Of a stretch of 64,000 nucleotides of DNA, positions 26,217 through 39,200 are shown piece after piece. Source of the DNA: Cruorifilaria tuberocauda (Eukaryota; Nematoda; Chromadorea; Rhabditida; Onchocercidae); assembly GCA_013365365.1 (NCBI GenBank), contig JABVXU010000131.1, forward strand, positions 1 to 64,000, in the 5' to 3' direction. The position numbers were made by a program, and so were the translations under genes. The notes below the pieces were generated by a model. That model had not been told where the DNA came from. It worked only from the letters and a program-made list of their open reading frames with translations, and did no database searches. Each line of letters begins with the position of its first letter. The stretch's first letter is position 1.

Positions 26217-29200
26217 ATGGATACTGATGGCGTGGATAACTTCTCCGACACTCTTGTCATCACTCCGTTGTAAGTTCTTATTCATGGGGTGATTTATACG
26301 AACTAACCAATGACGACTTAGCAAATTCATTATCCTTCATCTATTTATTTCCTATGTTTACATATTTTCTAACGCGATCTGTTTACAGAGGTTCTGGACA
26401 GGAAGTTGGTCGATCATGTCATTATTTGACTTTCAAAGGAAAGAAAATTTTGGTGAGATTTTGTTCACTGATTTCAGAACTGCTTATGATCTGTTAATGT
26501 GCACTTTTAGAGAAAACACTTTTCAATGGAAAATTCATATTGTTTCTAGCTAGATTGTGGCATACATCCGGGTATGAGTGGAGTGGATGCACTTCCTTTT
26601 GTTGATTTCGTGGATTGTGAGGAACTAGATTTGCTATTGGTGACACATTTTCATCTGGATCATTGTGGTGCTTTACCGTGGTTGCTCGAAAAAACGGCGT
26701 TCCGCGGTCGATGTTTCATGACACATGCAACAAAAGCCATTTATCGTATGTCAATTGGTGACTATTTGAAAGTTTCGAAATACGGCGGTTCAAGCGATAA
26801 TCGGATGCTTTATAACGAAGAAGATTTGGAAAAAAGTATGGAAAAAGTTGAGGTCAGGAATACTCACAGCAGGTTTTGTTTTACTTATACACCTGTCCTG
26901 TTTTTCTTTGGTGAAATATGAGGATTTTTATGTGGAAATTTATCACTAGTCTTCCCCGTTTATTTTTCACTCTGGAAAGTTTCCCATGTATGAGAGCCTA
27001 AATTTTTTCATTTATGCAGGCTATAGATTTCTTATCTCTACTCCGTGTAAACATTAAATAATAATTTAATTTACTTCACTTATAAACAATCTAATAATTT
27101 GGTTAACATTATCTAATGCCAGTAAATGCCAATTTTATGCGTTTTACTGTTTAGGTAATTGATTTTCACGAGCAAAAAGAGGTGAACGGGATAAAATTCT
27201 GGTGTCATGTTGCGGGCCATGTTTTGGGTGCCTGTATGTTTATGATCGAAATTGCTGGCGTTAGAATATTGTACACAGGAGATTTTTCAAGACTTGAAGA
27301 TCGTCATTTATGTGCCGCTGAATTGCCTACTGTATCACCGGATGTTTTAATTTGTGAATCGACTTATGGGACACAGATTCACGAGAGCCGGGATGAAAGG
27401 GAGAAAAGGTGTAGCATTTAGAATATATATCAAGTTAAAGACGTAATCTCGATGTGTGTGAGAGCATGTAGCTTAAGTCTAATATTATACAGAAATGAAT
27501 CCAAAAGGCAAACCACCTTTCAGGTTTTTTTGTTGATGGAGATGTGCAAGGAAATAAAAAGAATAGAATTACTTTTGTAAAAGAAAAAAATTTATTCTCA
27601 TTTTGAAAATAATGAATATAAAAAATCTCGTGTATAAATAGGGTTCCAACCATCTTAATCATACAGTATTGAGTGTTTTTGAGGTTCACAAGTATTGTTC
27701 ATGAAATTGTTGTGCGAGGTGGACGCTGTCTCATTCCTGCGTTTGCCCTCGGACGGGCTCAAGAGTTGCTTCTAATTCTAGATGAGTATTGGGAAGCTCA
27801 TCCTGAACTTCAAGATATACCAGTATATTGTTAGTTTAAAAATTTTTTCAATTTGAAAAGAAAGTTCTGAACTCATAAATCATGAAGACGGATTATTAAG
27901 CAATATAAACTGTTAAATGGGATTTTGATATCATGCATTAGTATATTTAAGGAACTGTAGTTATTATCAAAAGTGAATTCAACATGTTAGTAAGGATTTC
28001 TTAATTATCGATTCTACAAAAGTCAATGCGAAAAAAATATGGAAAAAAATGAATAAGCTTATTATTTGGAGTAATATGGAGTAAGCTTATTATTTTTGAT
28101 CTATAAAAATGACCATCCATGGGCTTTATAAATTAATGGATAGGAGACAGACCTTTTTTTAATAGTGAGTAATGTTTTTATCATTATATCGCCTAGAATT
28201 CATCTGCCTTTATTGTGATGAAAGGTGCTTCTATGAAGAGCACTTATTTGGATTCGATTTAAGTGTTTAGCTGTGAGGGAACATTACTTTTAGATGCAAG
28301 TTCTCTGGCGAAAAAGTGTATGGCTGTATATCAGACATTTGTGAGTGGAATGAACAGTCGCATACAGAAACAAATAGCGTTGAATAATCCATTCGTTTTT
28401 AAACATGTTTCCAACCTAAAGGTGTGATTGCTTACTATTAGGTTTTTTTCTGCAGTGATTTTTATATTAGTGTGCAGTGAATTTCATCTACTTAATCGAA
28501 CTTCTTTTAGATAGCCTACCTACTGCCAGGGGTTTTCTCAAGCTTTGAAATGTATAGTATTATGAATTTTAAACCGTTCATTTAGTTATCGAAATTTCAG
28601 AATTTTATTCACGAAAGACTTAAAAGTTAGTTCAATTTTCAGAGTATCGACCATTTTGAAGATGTGGGTCCATGTGTCGTACTTGCTTCGCCAGGTATGT
28701 TGCAGAATGGTCTTAGTAGAGAGCTTTTCGAAAACTGGTGTACAGATTCTAAAAATGGTTGTATCATAGCTGGTTACTGTGTCGAGGGAACTCTTGCTAA
28801 GGTTTGCATATTTCATCACTGTTTTATAAGATCCGTTGTTTGTTTTTGCATTATATAATAATGTTTCCTAAGATTTCTGAAAACATAACTTTAATTGCAG
28901 CATGATTAATGGAACTTAAAAAAGTCTGAAATTGCCAAATTTAAACATTAGCCTTCAATTGACGTGGGGAATCTCAAGTGTTTGAATTATTTGTGCGTAG
29001 AATTAGTTTTGCCAAAATTACCAGACTTATTTCAGAACCTTGAAACTAAAATATTTCACCTTTACTTAGAATATCTAAATTGTGGTACTAGTAGGATTCA
29101 TAGTTATGTTGTCCTACCATTAATGTCCGATATACTTTTATATAACTCAGTTTAATTTATTAAATTGAATTCGTGACATTTTTATTTTGCAAGCATGAAA

Positions 29201-31928
29201 AATATGAAAATATAAAAAATTTTTTATTTTTCCGTAAAATTATCTATCCAAAAAGATCCATTTCCAGCATATCTTGTCAGAGCCAGAAGAAATCGTTGCA
29301 ATGAACGGACAAAAACTCGCAATGCGATTGCAGGTCATTGCTTATAATTTTATGAGACTTATAAGGGTTTTCGTAAGTGATCATATCTGTAGGCTTTTTT
29401 GCATGTTCATAGATTCGAATAATGTAGTTCTAATATTTTTTAAGAGGCGAATATCCAAAGCTAATCATATATCAGATTGCTTTTATCTTTGTTTCTAGTG
29501 ATAAAAAAAATGAATAAAAAGGTATAGTACTGTAACGATTTTCATGGTGCGGTAAAATCAAAATTTTAAGATAACAGAAAAGTGCTGAAGAATTTCAAAA
29601 TGTACGCTTTTATTTTCAAATATATTTTTGTAAGGAAACGTGATGTGCTGTAATTTCTACGTTATTTTAGGTCGCTTATATTAGTTTCTCGGCACATACA
29701 GATTATACTCAAACATCTGATTTTATTCGTGCTCTTCGTCCTCCGCATCTTGTATTGGTACATGGAGAAATGAATGAAATGAATCGTTTGAAAGCAGCGA
29801 TCATAAGGCAGTATGAAGATGAATCTGATTTTCATATTGAAGTAAACTTAAGTAGTTCTCTTTTGCTTAATATTTCAAAACTTAAGATCGGAAAATTCAT
29901 GCTTTTTAATCCCTAACGGCAGTTTTTGAATTTTAGCTTGGCTTATTCTAAATTGAAAATCTTCTCTATAATTAATCCTTGTAAAATAACATACAGCGCG
30001 AGTGTAAGAGATGCATTTTTGAATTTGTCAAGTCTTTATTTGAATAAAAGTTGGGGAAAATTTTTGTGTAGACTTGTGACCCAGCTCTCATATTTGCTTT
30101 TACTATAGATTTATTCCGTGGTTTTGTTTTGCAGGTATATAATCCTCGAAATACTGAATCAGTTGAACTGCATTTCAGAGGAGAAAAGACTGCAAAGGTG
30201 CATATTGAACTCATTTTGAACTCATTCCAAGTGAAATGCTCATTTTGCGAATATTGCTTCATGTTGTAGTTGAGCATTTCATATGGAGGATTCTTTTAAA
30301 AACATTGCAGCATTATACTTTAAATCATTCCAATTTTACTAAAATTTTTAATTGTTCAGCAGGTGAATTTCTCACGTATCTTTTTTCTGTATATTTTAAA
30401 TATAATCTAATAGCTGCATTGAAAAATAATCTATAACAAATCAAAAACAATATTGTTTTAATCTAAAGGTTGTTGGAAAAATGGCGATGACGGCGCCAGG
30501 AGATGGACGAATTTTGAGCGGTGTCTTGATTCGACGAAATTTTAATTATCACTTGATGCATGCCGATGATCTCAGCGGTATATCTTGTATCGATTTTCTT
30601 TCTTTTTGGAAATTCATTCGTGTTAGTCAAGTTTTAAATTATGCGTAGAAGAAGCACAGAGGAAGTACTAGTAAGTTAAAAGTATTTAGCTCTTCCCTGA
30701 TGATTCCTGGAATAGATTTGGCACTGGTAAGCCCGGGATATGATGGTACTCCGGCTGCTGTTATTTACCAAAAGTTCATTTCAATGTTTTTAATAATAGG
30801 ATTTTTTTAACATAGGGGCTTGTAAATAATACGGTAGTTTTCTCGTGTTAAATTTTTTACATTTGCAGCATACACGGATTTATCAAATAGTATCTTGACA
30901 CAACGAGAGAGTGTCTTTTACAGTGGTACGATTGCATTGCTGCTTCATAACTTGCAGCAAGTGGCTGGTGATGTGAGCTGCGATGAAATCGATTCCAAAG
31001 ATGCTTCTGATCCGACCCATATCATCAAATTGTTTGATGTTAATACATTTTACTATATGATAAAAATTATCTAACGAAAATAGTCACGCGATTAGCTGAT
31101 CTAGATAGAAAGTGTGATAATTTTCATAAAAATAACTGCATTACCATATAAATCTTATATTTCTGAATATAAATATAGATAATATTTCTAAATAGATTTT
31201 TGGTGCATATGTCTTGAATCTGTCATTCATTCAGCAAACCAAATTCTGGGGAAATAGGACAAAAATTCTTGCAGTTGCTCCAATATTTAGTTATTATATA
31301 ATAATTTTCTTTATTTACTTTCTACGATATAATAATGAGTATATCGGAATAGGAACGAATCCGTGTGTTAGTTTATTACTCGCAACATGTATCTATAATC
31401 GAGTGGACATCGAATCCAGTAAGCGATATGTTCGCTGATGCAACTTTGGCCGCAATTTTACATGCACAAACAAATCCAGTACCTGATAAAAGTACGTTTA
31501 CGAATTTGCTTTTTTTTTGATTATGTTATCTTTGTGATGCAAATTTTTTTATTCATGAAGATTTTTGACAATAGCCAAAGTTTTTGTGTTTGACAAGCAG
31601 TTAGTGAATGAAATGAATTGTTTGAATTTGAGAAAACTACGATTCCTGTTTCTCTTATCATATTTCAGACCTTGCAAAGTGGGATACGAAACCCGACGAA
31701 ATGGAATGTTTAATGAAAACGTTATCTGAACTATGTGGTGATCAAGCGGTTGTCCGGAAAACCGCTAATACAATTGAATTAGAGGTGGACGGGAAGGAAG
31801 CTAAGATAGACCTAGACACGATGCATATTTCCTGTACTGATCAGCTGTTGCATCATTTGATTTCTTCCGTATGTCAGAAAATGATGAATTCCCTGCTGCC
31901 TGTCTGCACCTTGACTGTCGCGAAGTAA
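26217..31928 (+). CDS. cpsf-3: CPSF-73, cleavage and polyadenylation specificity factor subunit 3 (endonuclease)
   Basis: Fourteen exons in phase, 694 residues: 26217-26269, 26389-26452, 26550-26852, 27155-27408, 27684-27829, 28294-28421, 28643-28801, 29268-29333, 29671-29841, 30135-30197, 30469-30577, 30869-31038, 31353-31491, 31669-31928. This is the metallo-beta-lactamase/beta-CASP nuclease that cuts pre-mRNA before poly(A) addition and processes histone mRNA. All metal ligands are visible: HFHLDH (72-77), GHVLGA (His162), GDFS (Asp183), SAHTD (His400) and LVHGE (His422). [17 protein letters not shown] and [20 protein letters not shown] are diagnostic of CPSF3 rather than the inactive CPSF2 or Integrator INTS11. 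Length is close to human CPSF3 (684). The C-terminal third is much more divergent, as usual. Exon 13 uses a poor acceptor (CGGAATAG); it is chosen because it restores phase and aligns with the family. An AG at 26199-26200 precedes the ATG by 16 bases. Confidence 0.95.
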
Positions 31929-32101
31929 TTACTTGTTGAAAAGCAATGAATTAATGGGAACTGTCTGTGATTAATGGGAGGAGGAAATGCGTGATTGATT
32001 TTCAGACTGCATTGAGGAAATGAAGTTGTTGTCATTTTATTGTTGATCATTAAGAACATTTAAATTAAAATTGTTCACTTGTATTATATCTCATTTTTTT
32101 A

Positions 32102-32107
32102 AATAAA
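32102..32107 (+). promoter_or_regulatory. Polyadenylation signal AATAAA of cpsf-3
   Basis: AATAAA lies 174 bases after the CPSF3 stop codon in a T-rich context, as expected for a 3' end. Confidence 0.6.
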
Positions 32108-32124
32108 ATTTTTTAATTGGATAT

Positions 32125-32430
32125 ATGACTAGGTCAGTAGAATCATCAGAATTGTCAAATTCATCAAGTGCTACAACGAGTCAAACGCCAAATGAAAAAA
32201 ATGTGCATTGATTAGAATTAATGAAGTCATTCGAACCAATTAATGTTACAGTAAAAGTTGATACCATAATGGTCGGCCTATATTTTTTCATTATTGCCTA
32301 TCACATTCAGATACATGTAGCTTAGTAATACTTGCCTGCTTCTGCACTTCAAATCACTCAGAAGCAAATCTCTCCGGAACTTAATAAAATGATGCCTCGA
32401 TTAGACATTGGTTTTAAAGAACAAAAATGA
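32125..32430 (+). pseudogene. Possible decayed reading frame of unknown origin
   Basis: One frame starting at ATG 32125 reads as ordinary protein over 102 codons except for three internal stops: TGA at 32209-32211 and TAG-TAA at 32323-32328. The pieces read MTRSVESSELSNSSSATTSQ, then MKSFEPINVTVKVDTIMVG and a hydrophobic stretch, then ALQITQKQISPELNKMMPR up to TGA at 32428-32430. It begins 18 bases after the CPSF3 AATAAA. The family is not recognised. It could be a gene remnant, exons of an unmodelled gene, or chance. Confidence 0.3.
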
Positions 32431-32583
32431 ATGTGAATGCTGTATAATCCTGAGGATTTAATATTAAGCTTTTGTCTTGTTAGGAAATTTCTTTGTAATC
32501 ATGAACTAATAAACTAGTCTTTCCTTAATTTATTTCAAAGCTCTCGTAAGCATAAACGAGCTTCCAACTTTTTCTGTTCTCGA

Positions 32584-32677
32584 GATCGACGTCACTGATT
32601 GTTACCGTTGATGATGAACGTTGCGGAGGATCGGTGTCACTGATTGTTGTTATTGATAACGATTAGTGACACCGATC
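32584..32677. repeat. 45-base tandem near-repeat whose second copy forms a hairpin
   Basis: GATC(GA/GG)(C/T)GTCACTGATTGTT occurs at 32584 and 32629. The second copy meets an inverted copy: 32629-32641 is perfectly complementary to 32665-32677 (GATCGGTGTCACT / AGTGACACCGATC). Pairing continues inward for about seven more bases with two G-U wobbles, leaving a loop of roughly nine bases. Confidence 0.7.
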
Positions 32678-32690
32678 TTTTGCACCGTTT

Positions 32691-32704
32691 GTTGCGAAAG
32701 CAAC
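32691..32704 (+). other. Short hairpin with GAAA (GNRA) loop
   Basis: GTTGC-GAAA-GCAAC is a perfect five-base-pair stem with a GNRA-type loop, 13 bases after the larger hairpin. It may be part of one structured transcript or DNA element. Confidence 0.4.
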
Positions 32705-35700
32705 TGTTATTTTAAATTTTTAAACATACAAAGGCGATATGATTCAGAGATAAGCGATATGATTGTAAATGAATCAAAGATAAGGGACATGATATTTCAC
32801 TGCTGATACGTTTCGTTTGCCGGTTAGAGATCTGGGTTGTTGCCTTCGTCGTTATCATTATCATTATTTGAGAAGTATATCAATGCAATTTTGAAATTTA
32901 TTAAAAATTCCGCGAAGTTCATCTTTTAATAATGCATAATGCATTGAGCTCCTTATAAGAATCCCTAGATCCCAGTTTCCTAATTTATCTGGAGGAGAAT
33001 CTGAAGAAGTATTCCATATAATTTTATCAATGGCTACCGATTAACTATAAAATTTCCGCCTGGCAAGATTTTGCAATTCCCATTTGAAGTACATACATTT
33101 AATGCTACCGCTCAATTGTTTTCTAAAAAAGGTTCACCGTGCATGATATTTTTGCAACCCTTTGAATTTTTTGGAAAAAACTGAAGTTTTGATAATTTGT
33201 ATGTATTGATAAAAACTAATAATGCATATATGAATTACATGTATATAGCATGATTTTAATTGATATTTTAGCATCGAAGCTTTTGATTTTGAAAAGCTGA
33301 ATAAACACACTCATTTCATCTTTATCAGTTAGCAACTGAAAAAATAGAATTAGGAAAGATAATAACAAGATGGTATGAATTCGTCATCGTTCGTAATTTT
33401 GATTTCAATCATTTCCTCAACGTAAACAGTGCTATACTTCAGTTTTTGTTATTGAATCGATCGTTCCACGTGATTCTTGTGTAAAATTTGAAAAGTAAAA
33501 AGAAAACAAAAAAACTTTTTCACTTTTATCCATCACTGAATGTATCGTTTTAACGAAGTATGTTATCTTTCTTATATGATAAATTATACAGAATTAATCG
33601 AATTATTCATTCATTTACAGGAAATTTTAGCATAAGTTGACTTAGTATCATTTTTATTTGAATGAAAAAATATAAAAATGATGTTAATTTCAAATTTATC
33701 ATTCCTAATTAAAAATCTATTCGAAAAGAATTTGCTCATTTCTTTTTATTTACATGAAAGAAATTATTACTCTTACGTTAATAATCATATTATTATTATA
33801 ATGAATAATAATGGAAAACTTTTGTATTTATACAAGTAATCGATATGTATCAAAAAAAAAACCTTATTGTCTTCAATTTGAAAGAATTTATTGTATGATT
33901 GAGGAAATTGTTATTGTATTATGCGATATAATAAATATATTTTTATTCTTTCCTTTCAAAAATTTCCTCGCATTCTCTTCGTTTCTTTTTTTCGAGAAAA
34001 AGAAAGAAAATTGCCTTCGATTGCAATGTGAAAAAATATTCATTTCTTCCCTAAACATTATTCCTTAATCTTTCTGATATCATAAAAATTATTTGGAAGA
34101 ATTAATATTTCAATTTTAAATTTGGTTGATATCACACGTATCATACATGTCGTCTTTGAAAAGAGCAAAATGAATCATACATTGATATTATTTCTCCAAA
34201 AAAAAATATATCAATAAGATTTCTCCAGTAAGATATTTTCATTTTTGATATTTTTGTTTAGAAGAAAAGAATACGTAATCTTAAATAGTCAATAAAATTG
34301 AGAAATATTAAATAGCTGAGAGAAGAGATTTTGATGATAATAATTTGTAAGATATCTTGCAATGTCTAATCTCTCAAAAAGATGGCAATGGTAAGAAAGC
34401 ATTTTAAATATCAAAAATTTAGAGAAATAGTATTTAAGATAGGTTAGATTTTTAGTAAAAATCGATATAAATATAGAGCTTCAAGTAATCTTTCTTTATC
34501 ATTTAATTGAGAACAGAAATAATGAGAAATAGATCTACTCATGCGCTAATATCATCTGTTATTTTATCAGTAATTGACAGAAGAATACTCAATTTAACAT
34601 TAATAACCGAATAAATGATGATTATTCAGCGGATATTGATCAAGTAAATGATGAATTCTGATCATCTGATCCAGACAAACTGTTCCATTTTGCTGTTTCT
34701 TAATTTCTTCACTGATCAACTGATATGAAAGGAGGTATAGTGAAAGTAACGAATTCACGTAGAACGTAAAATTTTCACATAGATGCTACTAATTTCAGGT
34801 CTGTGAAGTTTTGGTTTGGCAGTGTCAATATTGTTGATTTGGCGCTATTTGTTGAAGAGTTTCGGCGGTGAGTGGAAGTATTGTCAATATGATCAATCGT
34901 TTAGCTTAACAGTTGATTTATTTAATAAGTGAATTCAGCAACTGAATAGTGCTATCATTTGTGCGATAATTCGACAAATGAAAGATAGACTTTAGCTTTT
35001 ACCTTTACATTTGCATAATTTTCGTTTTTCTGCTAACTTATGTTCGCATGGATGTGTCTAATATTATAACGTTTTTCCTTTCTTTCCTTTTAATCTTTTA
35101 ACATTTGTTTCATTTTTAGCATCCATATTAATATCAATCAGAAATAATCTGCATTGATCGGTTGCTTTACGTCTTTTACTATATTCGTATTACTGATTAG
35201 ATTTCGGAAAAGATTGAATGAAGAACGAAGAATGCACTTTCTTTTTCTTTTTCTTTTCAAGAAAAACACATTACAGCTGACACAATCTGGCTTACGATAT
35301 CGTTTTGGGAAGAAATACTGAGGATAATCTGTTTTGTTTCATTATCCATTCGCACTGTGTGATTTAAAATGGGTGTAATGTGATATGTCTGTACAGTAGT
35401 TGATTTCAGTTAAACAAACTCGGCAAATCATCCCGCTAGCCAGCTGGTTGCAATGAACCCATCAGGAAGAAGCTGATTTCTTTGCTCAAATTGATCGCAT
35501 ATTTTTATCGAGAAATCAGTTTGGGTATATTTTTATGCTACTAATAAAATTGCATTTTTTAGCACTGATACTGGCTATACTATTATACTATTGTTGATAT
35601 TTAAATGATTACTAACTGTTCGATATTAATAGTCATTATTAGTTGAAATGTATAATGTTACGAACTAACACCTTCACTAACTTAGATAGTATCAGATGAC

Positions 35701-36249
35701 AGAAGTAATCCAAAAATAATCCATTAATTTCTTTTGAAGACAGTAAATTACTTTTGATAATCATTTGCTCACAAGTTTTCATAGTGTTTTTTGGTGTTCT
35801 GCATGCTACGAAGATAATGGCAGCAAACATATGAGTTTTCTATAAAATTGAATTCCTTTTAGAGTATCCTGAATAAGAGAAATTTCGTCTTAACTTATTG
35901 TTTATATTTTTATTGAAAAATGAATCCCAAATTTGAAATAATTAGTCTAGATCGATATCTAAATATAAAGTTGCCGTTATCTGTGACAATTCATACTGTG
36001 ATATAGCAACAATACACTCATTTGTATTTGAATATATTTTAACTTTGACGAACATGTAAATAGGGTTGACAAATATGTAACCTTTTTGAAAAATATTAAA
36101 ATGTAATGCTAGTAAGGTAAATTGACTATTAAATAATAGTGAGCTTGGTAACACGGTTGAAACTTATTTCTCATACTCTCCTATCATTTCATGTTTAAAA
36201 ATATAGCTGTATTACATGTAAAGATTCAAATTCTATAGGCTGAATAGGG

Positions 36250-39200
36250 ATGGTGAGATGTCGAGCAAAATGGGCACTATCGTTGCTGTTGCTTGCTTGG
36301 GTTATAACTATTGGCTATATCGCTTACCACAGTTATAAGAGTTCTTCATTGAATTCGTTTTCGCCAATTCCCGCTCCTGGAACTTACACTAGTGCTGTTT
36401 TGAGAGAGGTATATATTTTAATATAATTTAAATTTCTTTCTTATGCTATAATTCAACTGAAAAGGAAACTGTTGCATTAATTAGTTTTAGAAAGAGTTTA
36501 TAGCAATTTGTAGTTTCCAACAGTCTTGCTAGAAAATTTGATTGAGCTTTTATCAAAACTTTCCTGTGTTAAACCAGATTCTGTATGCATTTGTAAAAGG
36601 AAGATGGTGGAATGTTTGCTCTCTTCTGCGTGCCTACTGTTAGTAGTATAGAATTCTGCGTGTGACTTGTAATATTTCCCTCTGAAGGTCAAAGTCTGAA
36701 AGTTAATGTATTAAGTATCTTAACGGTTGATTAAGAAGCAGTTTCAAGATGTAAAAAATAGCATATTCACGAAAATTAATTATCCTCTTCTAGAAATTTC
36801 GGCAATCTTTTGAAAAAGCTGATGATGAAAGAAATGAACCAAAGAATGCTATTGTTTACTCGAAACCGAAAAAAACTTTGAACTGGAAGGACTTTGACTA
36901 TGAAGCTTTTTTGAGGAAAGATGCTTTACAACCAGGTGAAGACAGGTGATCTCTTTTTTGTGGCATCTTTATTCTATAAAAAGATGACTTTGTGTTCAGG
37001 AGCTTTCATTTACTGAAGTATGCATATGAATGGATTGATGTTCATGTTTGAACAAATAAAAATTTTGGCTAGGTTATAACAAATAAGTTTCTGTTTGGTC
37101 CATAAGGAAGATTTGTTGAGAACTTATTCATATAACTGCATAAGATAGTGGAAATAAGAATTCAAGTTGAAAAATTCATTGAATGGTAAACATAAATTTC
37201 ATCATATATATGATTTCAGTAGATGTTAAAAGAACAAATTAAAGATTTTTTTATTCAAATTACTTGCTTTTCAAGTACCGTTGCTCTTTTGAGATCAGTA
37301 ATTCATTGTAAATAGGGTTGAAAAAAAATCTTCTGTTGATATGAAATTGGTGGCACAATGGACTAAATTCTCTAATGAAGCAAGACTTCTTAAACTAATT
37401 TCAAACAAAGCAATAATAACATTGCTGATAGATTACAGTTTTAGATACGCCGCAAATAAATTCAATCAAGCTGCCAGTGATGCTACAAGATGGAATCGTG
37501 ATATTAACGATTCCCGGGAAGCAAGGTAAGCTCAATGTTTTCATTCAATATCCTTTTTCAAAACAATTTATTTTGGATGTTAATTCCATACCAAATTTTA
37601 GATGTTTTAAAGGAAAAGCTTTTGAGGTTATTTCAATGAAATTTAGAATATGACTTACTTTTTCCACTCATCGTCTTGAAAATCCATGAAGAAAACTAAA
37701 ATGCATGGATCGAAGACTTCTAAAACTAATGCAGAAACAGCTTTTAGAATAGTAATTGGTGAAATTACAGTTGCAGTACCATAATGTACGATATAGAAAC
37801 TCTGCCATCAACTTCGGTCATAATAACTTACCATAATGAAGCACGATCGACATTACTGCGTACCATAATCAGTGTATTACATCGTTCACCAACTCAGTTA
37901 CTTCATGAAATTATTCTTGTTGATGATTTTTCAGATGACAGTAAGTTTGTTAATTCAAAAGGATTTTCTATACTTCTTGACTTTTCATATACGGGGATGC
38001 AAATCATAACATATGATTATGATGATTGGAAGGCACTGGAAGATATCTCACTGTAAATTATTAAATAAATGATATTGTGAATTTCTTTCATAATTTTCTC
38101 AGTACCAGGAATTTTGCATCTTTTGACAATATGATTAAGTTTGTGAAGGAAATATTAATAAAAAAGCCCAAAATATAATCATGTCGTCAATTTTAGGCCA
38201 AAGATCACGGAATTTCATTCAGATTTAAAAAACTTTATTTCAAATTGCTAAATACTTCAAATTAGCTTTTAAAACATGCTTTTGCAAATTTATTTTAGTT
38301 ACGATTGGAACAGATTTGCTGTCAATAGAAAACATATTTGTTATAAGAAATACAAAGCGTGAAGGTCTGTATGAAATTTTATGAATTCTAAAATTAGCGA
38401 GTTAAAAATTTGACTTACATTTCAAAAGATAATACTGCAGTCACTTAAAATTTTTGTTACTTTGGACTAAAATTTGAATTAGTTTAATCTCAAGTTGAAA
38501 TTTGAGAGGTTTGATCTGAAATTAAGTCTTGGAAGTATGCAGTTGTTCTTTTTATGACGTGGTAAGTAGTATTGTATTTATCAATAAATTGAAGGTCTAA
38601 TAAGATCGCGTGTGAAGGGATCATCATTGGCGCGCGCCTCAGTGCTTACTTTCTTAGACAGTCATTGCGAATGTAATATAAACTGGTTGGAACCTTTGCT
38701 TGCACGAGTTAAAGAAAATTATCGAGCAGTCGTCGCTCCCATTATTGATGTTATCGACAAAGATACATTCAAATATATTGCTGCTAGCGCTGATTTGAGA
38801 GGAGGTCCTACTTCTTTTTTGATTATCAGGAAATACATCGTTTTCGACCGAAGTATACAATTAATGTAAGTAAGGGCATCCTTGTCGATATAAAGAAAGT
38901 GCTAAATACTTTAAGTAATTTTCTTTTTAATAAAATAATTTTAGGATTTGGATGGAATCTCGTCTTTAAATGGGAATATTTGACGGGTAAATTACGAGAT
39001 GAGCGACATGCGCGACCTACTGCACCGGTAAGGTAGGTCCTTCTTTAAATTCTTTAATTCTATTAGTTATTTTTCCATATAAAATCATCTGCCGAAGAAA
39101 GATTGTGGCGTCTTTTTGCAGCCTTTCTCCCAGATCCATTTCGAATTTGTGGATTAATATTGCGGTAGCATATTATTTTTTTAGCGTATACTTAATTCGA

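Larger units (their letters stand above)
31929..36249. other. Intergenic region between CPSF3 and the GalNAc-transferase
   Basis: It contains the CPSF3 polyadenylation signal at 32102, a decayed reading frame (32125-32430), a repeat/hairpin locus (32584-32704) and then A/T-rich DNA. A segment 34800-34867 lies between a TTTCAG acceptor and a GGCG/GTGAGT donor and could be a non-coding first exon of the next gene. Open frames at 33811-34068, 35639-35830 and 35942-36154 have no family signal. Confidence 0.4.

Noticed and set aside
35639..36154. Minus-strand frames upstream of the GalNAc-transferase
   Set aside because: No family resemblance and no splice support.
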